A DNA stretch of 64,000 nt from Diplonema japonicum (lineage: Eukaryota; Euglenozoa; Diplonemea; Diplonemida; Diplonemidae): NCBI GenBank assembly GCA_964019335.1, contig OZ025666.1, positions 622,501 to 686,500 on the forward strand, written 5' to 3'. Made by a program: the position numbers and the translations under genes. Every line of letters begins with the position of its first letter. The first letter of the stretch is position 1. The notes below the pieces were generated by a model. It had not been told where the DNA came from, did no database searches, and saw nothing but the letters and a program-made list of their open reading frames with translations. Shown one piece after another: positions 54,041 through 62,580 of the stretch.

Positions 54041-56422
54041 ATGTCACATACGAAACATGGCCAAAGCAACATAAAACGTCACACGGGGGACTCCGTCATC
54101 CGCATCCATGGAGACGAGTATGCCTCGAAGAGGTTCGAGGTATGCTGCCATTCTAGGCATAACACAACAGGAAATGTGGACTGCTGCCGGCCATCCTGTT
54201 GATTTGTTGGTTCCTCGGCATGTAGCAACGCATAGAAAGGGTGAAGGCGGTCCCTCTGTAGGCCGCACGGTTCCATTTGCCTTTGAGGACAACACGACTT
54301 TGGACGAAAGAGAGAGAGAGAAGCGGCGGCAGCTCAGAGAAGCTTACAGGCTAGGGCAGGATGTTAAGCAGAGGAGTGCAGCACCTCCAGCTTATTCAGG
54401 GAACGTGTTGCCAACACCACTACGCAGATGGCGTCACGCACCCCCACAACAGGGAGTCAAGCGCCTCTCTAGTCTTGTTGCAGCACCGCAGATACCCCCG
54501 CACACTAAGGCCGTGTCCCTCGTCGAGCAGGGTAATGTGTTGATGCTTGTCACTCGGAAGACCAGCAGCGTCCGTGTCTCCTTTTACAATGGGATACCGA
54601 ACAAGGTGCTCGCGTTGTACATGAAGATCCCACCTGATGGCATACCCGTCCACGCAGAGGGCGACACCGAAACCCGAACCCGGCCCTCGACGGGCGCTGA
54701 TGAGATGACCCTTGAAGTGCTTCCCGGTAGCACAAAGGCATTTTGTAGTTCACGGCAGGATGCTATCCCCAAGCCTTCGTGGTCACTGCAGCCCCTTCCT
54801 CAAGATTTTATCAACAAGCGAATCGGCAACATGATGGAAATAACAAGAAAGGAGCATGAGCAGCTTGCATCAGGTTTGGTACTTGAGTTAGAGGGCGAGC
54901 ACCCAGAAAGTACTGTGCTTCAGAGTTGCCAACTGAGAGGCATCCCGTACGTGGATCTCTGGTTCCCGCCACAGCAGTCAAGCACGGGGATGCGTATCGA
55001 CTGCTGGGCAAGACCAGGACAGTTCTTGAATGAGCCACTTGGGTTGCTGGAGAGCACCCCAAGCCCAACCAACCTTGAGCGTGGCCCTCTCGGTAATGCA
55101 GTTCTTCTTTGCATCCTAACTATATTGGCTGAGACACCCTCACCACACATTCCTATCAACTTCGCTAAGCGGCTCTTCTCTGCCCACACCGCACAGCACA
55201 CTAAGCTAGGTGCCGTTCGTGTCCAGCTAGTCCACGACGGCTGGTGGCGTGACCTAGTGATAGACACCTGCCTTCCTGTCACCCTTGTGAAACAGGGTTA
55301 TGCTGCATGGATGCCTGCTGGGGCACGGCCCATAAGCAGCGTATCTGATTTGTGGCCTTCATATCTCGAGAAGGCTTACGCAAAGCAGCTGCAGAGCTAT
55401 AAGTCGGTCGAAACGCAAGCACCGCATTTAATTATGATGGACCTGACAGGATACCCCTCCGAGCCCCTGCGGTGGGGGCAGGGTTTGTCCTTGTACGAGG
55501 ACATCGCAGAGTGGCACAGCAGGGGGTTTGTCGTGGCACTCACGACACCTTCACGTGCCAAGAGGATGGGCGAGAGGGGCGACATGAATGATGAGCAGTA
55601 CGAAGCGCAAGGGTTGCTTCTCGGGCATGTCTACGCCGTACTGCAAGTCATTCACATCAACGACATTAAACTTTTGCACATCAGGAACCCCTGGGGAAGG
55701 GGAGTGGAATGGAAGGGCGAATGGGGGTGGCATTCACCGAACTGGACAAGTCAGATGAAGCAGTACTGCGGCACCACCAACGCCTCTACTGAGGGAACTT
55801 TTATGATGACGTGGAACGAAGCTCATGACTGGTTCCTGGGTGGTTTTGTCACGTACTGCATGCAGAACTGTGGTGAGGTTCGTATGTCGCTGCCCATGAG
55901 GCCAGCCCCCGCATTTGTATTAGAGCTTAACTTAAATGTATCAGCTCGTGTGTATCTAACTGTACATAAAATGGAAGAGGATCTTAGCACCGCACCGACA
56001 GTGCTGACCCTGCTTACCCCGCTAGATACGGGGAAGCATGAGCGTCGAGAGGATGCTGACGTAGAGAATGAGAGGTATGCGTCTTCCGCCCCAGCAACAC
56101 AAGCAGATCCTTCATAAGCGTTTATGAACTAGAGGCCGACAGGAGGCCGTACTACATATGCATAGATTCGGCAGGTGCGAAGCCTTCAGAACTTGTTTTA
56201 TCCCTTTTGTACACCGCAATTGAGAATGGGCCCGTCACAGGTAGCATCGTCTTCCGCGACGCAGCACCCTACCTCGCTGCGATATCGTCTTCCGGCGCAG
56301 GTGGCGTGCGGTTGCCCACAAGCACAGGTGTCGATAACGTCGATGTCTGGGTCCAGAACAGGAAGGGTCAAAGCAGCCCAAACCCGTGTAAAGCTACGTG
56401 CATCAATCACCTCACTCTTTGA
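54041..56422 (+). CDS. Calpain-like protein lacking the catalytic cysteine
   Basis: Exons are 54041-54139, 54171-56074 and 56107-56422 (772 residues); introns are 31 and 32 nt. After a basic, disordered N-terminus and a beta-rich region, the calpain core lies at about residues 270-580. The Cys box, normally GxLGDCWFL, reads GPLGNAVLL, so the nucleophile is Ala (near residue 340). The His box GLLLGHVYAVL (His near 517) and Asn box LHIRNPWGRG (near 537) are intact. A C-terminal beta-sandwich like calpain domain III is completed by exon 3 (SFISVYELEADRRPYYI). Calpain-like proteins without a full triad are common in trypanosomatids and other protists, where they are thought to be structural or regulatory. 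The ATG is three bases after ACTTCAG. Confidence 0.85.
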
Positions 56423-56491
56423 GTTGTGTATCGTTCTCGTTGTGTTTTATTTTCTGCAGCATCATCCCTTAGTAATATCCCTCCAGGGCCC

Positions 56492-57433
56492 ATGAATACC
56501 CTAGCATGTAGGGTAATCAGACGTGGTTTGGCAGCCCAGCGCCGTTTTAAGGCTAAGTCTTACGCACAACATAACACTCAAACGTACGAGTATTACAGAA
56601 GGCAGGCTGCGAGCCTGCCTTTTCAAAGCCCTTATGAATCATTCGGGTTCGACCCTGAGGTACAGCGCAGGGACCCTGACGTCGTGGTAGGTGATTACGG
56701 GTTAGTGACACGGCAGGGGGGAGTAGTGTCGATGCAGCAGATGGACAATGCAATAGAGATTATAGAGAACCACATAGATAGGGGGAGGCTTAATGTGGAA
56801 GTGCGGAGGCGGGGTCTGGGAACACCTGCCCCTGTGACAAGGACTACGCTGCTGTCACGACTACCTGCACAGTACAGGGCACTATTCGGTGGGTCGAACG
56901 GTAAGGAGGTGTTTAAGGTGTATACAGTACTCGAGGGCACAGTACTGTTAGAGATACGTGTAGATGAAAGGACAGTGGGGCAGAAGCAGAGTGTGTATCT
57001 GCTGTACACGGCAATGCAGGAGTTAGGCATATCATGTATAGTCGCGCACAAAGGTGTGGTCAACTGTCTGGATGACGTGCACCATAAGAATACTTGGCAC
57101 ACAAACGAACAGGTATTTAGGAGAAAGGTTGACCGAGTTCCTGAAGGGACCTTCCTCCTAGATAAAGCAAATGGTGACTTCAAGGTATGTACAAAGTGTT
57201 GTTTAATCAATTCACAGCTTGGGTCACCCGCCCCGGTCCCTAAGCGTTCGTTTTCCCATCGTTCTAAGGTACAGTGGGGCAGCAAAGAAGCAGAGGATGA
57301 CAACTTGCGGCGCGCTTTGATTGAGCGTCAGGTGACCCCGTACCAGAACTCCGTCACTGCGCATCAGATGTTCCCAGGAGGGAGGCCTTTCCGCGGGAAG
57401 AAACTGACGAAAAGCAAAGGGAAGCGTCATTAA
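56492..57433 (+). CDS. Putative mitochondrial protein, basic
   Basis: 302 residues with exons 56492-57184 and 57218-57433. The 33-nt intron (GTATG...TTCACAG) has no stop and a length divisible by three, so retaining it would add VCTKCCLINSQ in frame. The N-terminus MNTLACRVIRRGLAAQRRFK is Arg-rich, amphipathic and free of acidic residues for about 35 positions, like a mitochondrial presequence. The C-terminus is very basic (RGKKLTKSKGKRH). The middle (YTVLEGTVLLEIRVDE, LGISCIVAHKGVVNCL) is not recognised. A mitoribosomal or RNA-binding protein is a guess from charge only. Confidence 0.65.
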   Translation: MNTLACRVIRRGLAAQRRFKAKSYAQHNTQTYEYYRRQAASLPFQSPYESFGFDPEVQRRDPDVVVGDYGLVTRQGGVVSMQQMDNAIEIIENHIDRGRLNVEVRRRGLGTPAPVTRTTLLSRLPAQYRALFGGSNGKEVFKVYTVLEGTVLLEIRVDERTVGQKQSVYLLYTAMQELGISCIVAHKGVVNCLDDVHHKNTWHTNEQVFRRKVDRVPEGTFLLDKANGDFKVCTKCCLINSQLGSPAPVPKRSFSHRSKVQWGSKEAEDDNLRRALIERQVTPYQNSVTAHQMFPGGRPFRGKKLTKSKGKRH

Positions 57434-57491
57434 TCCGAAGATTTTGTTAAGTTGGATTCACCGCATCACAAGCTCGACTAGGTACGCTAAG

Positions 57492-58829
57492 ATGGTCCTG
57501 AATGAGGCACTCACACCAGTGACATGCCAAGTGCACTGGATCGTGAACCCTGTAGAGAAGACTTTTTCGGGAAGCTGCACGTGGCAGGTGTCAATCAACT
57601 CACCGTGTGATGTTGTGAGATGCCACGCACAAGGCTTGGAACTAGATGCCATCAAAGTAGCACAGTATAAGAAACCTCAGAAACTGGAGAATATTGACCG
57701 TGCTGAGGATGGGCTGCTGTCGTTAAAGGTGTGCGAGAAGATGCAAGAAGGCAGGGCGGAGATCTCTTTTTCATTCCGCGGGAGCATTAAGGGCACCGTG
57801 GGTGTGCACTTCAGCGGTCTGGAATCTAAGGTAGTGCAGACGCACTTTGAAGTGTCACACGGAAGGAAAGCCTTCCCGTGCTTCGACATACCCAGCATTC
57901 GTGCCACATACAAGGTGTCTGTAACTGTGTTGAACTCCTCTTCAGCAACCACTATCCTAAGCTGCATGCCGGCAGTCTGCACACGCACCAAAGGGACAGA
58001 CCTAACAGTAGAGTTTGGTGTGACACCGCCAATTCCTGTGTACGTGCTGTCCTTCATCACCTTTCCCTATGAGATCACGACACTTAGTCAGGAAGTTACC
58101 CTCCCCAGTGGCACAGTCGTGCCCATCACCGCAAGCATTACTCCCAACCCAAAGTACCCACTGGAGCTTCTTCTAAAGGCGACTGCTTATGGATTGGCCA
58201 CGTGTTCAGAATGGACAGGGGTCGAGTTCCCTCTTCCAAAGCTGGATGTTGTCGTGGTTCCGAAGCTGTGTTTAGGAGGCATGGAGAACCACGGGCTTGT
58301 CTTCATTGATGGTGCAGAGACCACGCCTGGCAAAGGGAAGAAGGTAGGGAACGACAGTACGATTGAGCTACTGATGCACGAGATCGCGCACATGTGGATG
58401 GGGAACATGGTGGGGCTGGAGTTCTGGGTGAAAGAAGGCTTGGCACAGTTTTTTGAAAAAACGCTCACCGACGGGTTCCTCGGGAGAAGTTGCTCTCTTC
58501 CGACAGATACGAAGTTCTCTTCAGGCCCTGTTGAGATAGAGAAGAAGAACAAGCCAAAGCCGAAGCCAAAGGCAAAGGGTAAAGCGAAGAAGGGGAAGGG
58601 CAAAGCAGAAGAGGTGGTAGAAGAGAAGAAGGAGACAGATGCGATAGATCACCACGATGTCTTCAACGGTAGTATGTACACAAAGAGCTTCCTGTGGGTG
58701 GTTGGGGTGGAGAGGGCACTGGGCAGGCAGGAGTTCTTGAAGCGGTTGTCGGACATGTTGAATGCGAATATGGATCAGTACATCCCAGAGGAGCTGTTCA
58801 TGGAGGTGTTTGGGGGTGAGAAGTTTTGA
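57492..58829 (+). CDS. Short M1-family aminopeptidase with altered zinc-site spacing
   Basis: 445 residues, one exon. The N-terminal beta domain is followed by the exopeptidase motif GGMENHG (near 263) and zinc site HEIAH at 296-300. The third zinc ligand normally lies 19 residues after the second His (HExxH-x18-E). Here the WVKEGLAQFFE glutamate is only 15 residues on (x14), a loss of four residues, about one helical turn. The tyrosine segment GSMYTKSFLW is present. A Lys/Pro/Ala-rich insert (KPKPKPKAKGKAKKGKGKA) sits at about residues 355-375. The protein stops soon after the catalytic domain, lacking the long helical C-terminus of typical 850-residue enzymes. It may be a reduced active peptidase or a non-catalytic member. 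Confidence 0.85.
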   Translation: MVLNEALTPVTCQVHWIVNPVEKTFSGSCTWQVSINSPCDVVRCHAQGLELDAIKVAQYKKPQKLENIDRAEDGLLSLKVCEKMQEGRAEISFSFRGSIKGTVGVHFSGLESKVVQTHFEVSHGRKAFPCFDIPSIRATYKVSVTVLNSSSATTILSCMPAVCTRTKGTDLTVEFGVTPPIPVYVLSFITFPYEITTLSQEVTLPSGTVVPITASITPNPKYPLELLLKATAYGLATCSEWTGVEFPLPKLDVVVVPKLCLGGMENHGLVFIDGAETTPGKGKKVGNDSTIELLMHEIAHMWMGNMVGLEFWVKEGLAQFFEKTLTDGFLGRSCSLPTDTKFSSGPVEIEKKNKPKPKPKAKGKAKKGKGKAEEVVEEKKETDAIDHHDVFNGSMYTKSFLWVVGVERALGRQEFLKRLSDMLNANMDQYIPEELFMEVFGGEKF

Positions 58830-58915
58830 GGAAAACCGCGCAAACTTACGAGCAGAGTAGTATCTTTCAATGTTCCTTTTTTCTCAAATATTCACTCATC
58901 ATAGGATGCGATGAT

Positions 58916-59832
58916 ATGTCGACATGCATAAGTCATTCTACGAAGCTAGATAAGTTTGGTCGGTCATGTCTGTACTACGATGCCAATGTTAACGAGTGTG
59001 GTACAGGTGACAATGTAGACTTCACAGCTGCTGTGCATTGCTGCGTGTGCAAGGTCACCCCTGTGCCCACTTCGTCCTCAGCGACACCCATTCCTGTTAC
59101 TCTTTCTCCGACGACCCTGCCCACACCATCGCCACCTTCATCTGACACGGATTTCGTGTTCATTGTCATAGTATGCTGCTGCGTGTTACTACTGTGTTGC
59201 GTTGTTGCCCTCTTGTGCATCTATAAGAAACGTCTTCGAAAGAACAAGCCTTCCGAGGAGCAGAGACAACTACAGCAGCAGTTCACAGTTTCTCCAACCT
59301 TCTCCGCCTCTAAAATGGAGCCACTCGAGATTTTGATGGCACCCCTTCCTGTGAAAACAGAGAAAATGGAGAAGACAGAGAGCTCAAGGTCCATCAGTGA
59401 CAGCGCAGTTAGCAGCTTTCCTTTGCTGAGTGTACCTATTGACGAGAAGGGACGGGGGAAGAGGAAGGCTCAAAGGAAGGCAAGTTTTTCTCCTGGTGAC
59501 AGAGGTTTCATAGCTCACTCGCCTCCGTCCCCCCCACCGGTGCCCGTGCCGCGTGACGCGGTAGTCAACAACCCAATAGAGCCCCTTGAGCCAAGGTATG
59601 CCGTACTCGTCTATGGACATCCCATCTTAGGTCGATCACGCCCGTGTCTCAGCTGTCTGCTAGCTACTCTCCCTCCAATAGCAGACGCTCACCATTCCTC
59701 ATAAAGCCGTCCTCCATATACTCGGTATACCCAGCCTACCACCACACCACACTACCACAGCCGCGGCGCACGCCAAGCCAGGAGGATCTTACTCCAGGAA
59801 ACATTCAGACTGGTAGTCCAGTAAAAATATAA
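58916..59832 (+). CDS. Single-pass membrane protein with Cys-rich head
   Basis: Exons are 58916-59595 and 59631-59832 (293 residues), with a 35-nt intron. The chosen ATG lies 11 bases after CATCATAG. A Cys-rich head of about 50 residues (CLYYDANVNECG, HCCVCK) is followed by a Pro/Thr/Ser-rich stalk and one membrane segment (FVFIVIVCCCVLLLCCVVAL). A basic stop-transfer KKRLRKNK and a Ser/Pro-rich tail follow, with SPPSPPPVPVPR, a possible SH3 ligand. No signal peptide is visible after the ATG, although the layout looks like a surface protein; an unseen upstream exon or a type III signal-anchor would explain it. No family is recognised. The frame stays open upstream to 58826 without an ATG. Confidence 0.65.
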
Positions 59833-60081
59833 TCCCTCTAACACCTAGCAGATTTGTATGCCCTTGAAGGGACGGGTCTGCTCGTCTGCCTTGGCTGTCT
59901 TTCGCTGGTGTATACATGTATCATAACCTCCAGTTGTGCAGCTCCTTTAATACGTTTTGTTCTATGTGCAACTGGTAGCCGATGGTATCCGGTGCTATTC
60001 CTCTTTTCATCTGTCCACCTTTACGAGTAGTTTCAGCTATCCAACACGTACTTGTTTTGTTTCACTACCGACAGGAATGAT

Positions 60082-62507
60082 ATGACGGTCATCCCGCCCC
60101 TTTTTAACGTTGGGTCACTTAAGGACTTTCATGACAAGTTGGAATGGGAGCTAAGTGAGTACCTAACAGGCATCAGTGCCATCAAGGAGAACAGGAATGA
60201 TAGCTACGTGCACGATAACAAACGAGCGTTTTTAGAGGTGCGACGGAGAGCGTTTAAGATAGCAGCAGAAGCGTACATCTCGAAGCATGCTGAGGCGCGT
60301 GACATAGATGCGTTGGCTGACGAGTATGGAAGTGGGGATGATTTGGTAGGTGTGCTTTCTGTGCTGCGTGAGCTGAGAGGCAGCAGTGTTCTTGCCGATA
60401 CGCAAAAGGCTGCTCTCGACATGCTAGCCGCCTGTGTCGACGAGTGTGGCAGCACGCCGTACGTGCACCCAAAAGGCGTGCAGCTCCCACGAGTACGGGC
60501 TGTAGTGCAAACAGCAGTGGAGGTCGGCACAGATCCTGTGGAGGTTGAGTTTCTTGATGACACTACTGACGGCGACCATCATGAGATGCTTGTGCGGGGC
60601 TCTAAGAGGGTAAACGTGGCTATAAACAAACGACACAGAATGAGCGAGTTGGCAACAAAGAACGATGCTCTTGCTGCATCGTTGGCTGACTACAACGACA
60701 CCGCCCGAGACACACAGAAGTTTGCTGACATATGCAAAAGGTGCTCTGAAGCCTTGCTGGAGATTAGCGAGACAGACCCGTGTGGGCTCGTGCAAGAGCG
60801 TACGCGACATGTGAAGAAGGTAGAAGACCTGGAGAATAACATCGCGCGCATGCGGCAGGAGGCCAGCGTCACACTCGAGACCATCATCAGCCAGTACGAG
60901 CACTTCACGGACCTCACGCAGAGCATCTCGCTGCTCGCGAAAGAGTGCAACTCTGCGAAGTCAGCTGCCAACCATGTGGACGACGCTGTCGGGCATTTCC
61001 AGTCGCTTGTCGAAAGTGAGTCTGACCAGCTCATCGCAAAAGCGCAGGGCGCTTCGACAGCAGCTTACCTTGCGGAGTCTGCAGGCACGTTCCTGAGTGA
61101 CTTAACTGCTGTCACACGTGCGCACATTAATGAGCACATAAACGAGGGTGATTACAGATTGGAGATGGCACAAGCATCTCTGCATGACGCGGCGGGAAGG
61201 TATTTCCAGATGCTTCAGCAGCAGGAGAATCGTGAGAAAAGGATCTTCGATGTGGTATGGTGACCCGCACATTATTCCTACCTTCACAGGCGGACCAGAA
61301 GATGCAATACACTACACTGCGAGGTATCGATGAGCAGCTCTTGGCTGAGCTTGAACGTCAGAAAGCATCTGCAATGCAGAAGCTAGGTGAGATAAAAACA
61401 GAGATGGCAAAGGTGCGCACGCTTCTAGAGAGTCACGGTGTCACTGATGCAATGCGGACACGACTTGGTGCCAACTCATTCTTAGACAAATACGACAGGT
61501 CTAAGAGAGTTGAAGTTGCAAAGGAGTTCTTCGACAGCTTGTGGATGAATATGCGTGATTGCTCGGACTGTCTGGCCAACCTGACAGACACACCGCCGCA
61601 GCTGCTGCATGATCACAGGACAGCATCAGAAACAGCTATGGAGGCGCTGTTCTCGGTTCTCGTAGCTGTGGCAGACACTAGTGCTGCTCTCTCTCACGCC
61701 GAATATCTTGCTGTTGAAGACGCTGTTGCCACAGTTGCAAAGCTCAAGCGCTGTGCCAGGAGTGCTGCAGAGAACTTTTCGGAGTTGAACCACACGCACC
61801 CTAGCATCGTCAAGATAGAGAGCAGCAACTTTGCTCTACCTGACGGAGGGCGCGCCAAGTGCTTGTTCCAACTGGCATCGCCGGTGTTCACAGCATTGGA
61901 GTCGTGCATCCGTGTGCTCACAAGCTTGTCGACAGGCAGCGGTCTGGTGTCGGGACTGAAGGAGCCACTGACCATAGCTATGGTATGCAAAGCATGTTCG
62001 TGCCACACAAAACAGGAGTTCGGTAACGTGTCCCCCAGGCTGCGGGTCAACGGGCGGCGACTGCAGAAACCTTCTTCCGGGAAAGACCTTGCCGATGGAA
62101 GCGCCATATGCACTGCATCGTTTGTTGAAGGGAGCGGAAAGCACAGCTGGGGCATCAGACTGCTCGATAAGGCGGAGCACTTGATGGTTGGTGTTACCGA
62201 CTCGTCCCTCAATGTGACAGGGTACTGCAACGCAGTGAGGCACCCACAGGCATACTTCCTCAACGTCACTACCGGTACCCTGTGGTCCCCTGTTCTGCGC
62301 TATGAGGGCCATCCATACTGGCCCGACATCCTTGACAACAACGGTAGCGAGATCGTCGTCACGATAGATACAGACAGGTGCACACTGAGCTTCGCACACA
62401 ATGGTAGAGACCTAGGCGTAGCATTTGTAGGACTGAATATGTCAAGGCCCTTGCATCCTGCATTTGAGATTACGACAGCTGGCTGCGAGTTCGAGTTACT
62501 AGAATAA
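60082..62507 (+). CDS. Coiled-coil protein with C-terminal SPRY domain
   Basis: Exons are 60082-61254, 61290-61982 and 62016-62507 (785 residues). The introns are 35 and 33 nt; the second is in frame and stop-free. Residues 1-620 are mostly helical and coiled coil (KKVEDLENNIARMRQEA, LLAELERQKASAMQKLGEI). Residues about 650-785 are a SPRY domain: GKHSWGIRLLDK, HLMVGVTDSS, IDTDRCTLSFAHNGRDLGVAF, LHPAFEIT. SPRY domains are protein-interaction modules. The layout resembles TRIM-like or RanBPM-like adaptors without RING or B-box. The first ATG after CGACAG (60077) is followed by a stop two codons later, so the ATG at 60082 is used. Confidence 0.85.
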
Positions 62508-62580
62508 TGTACTTCGTTGTATTCACCCAAACATTCACCCAAGCACCAAGCTCGTTTCACTTGAACACACAGGTTACAAA

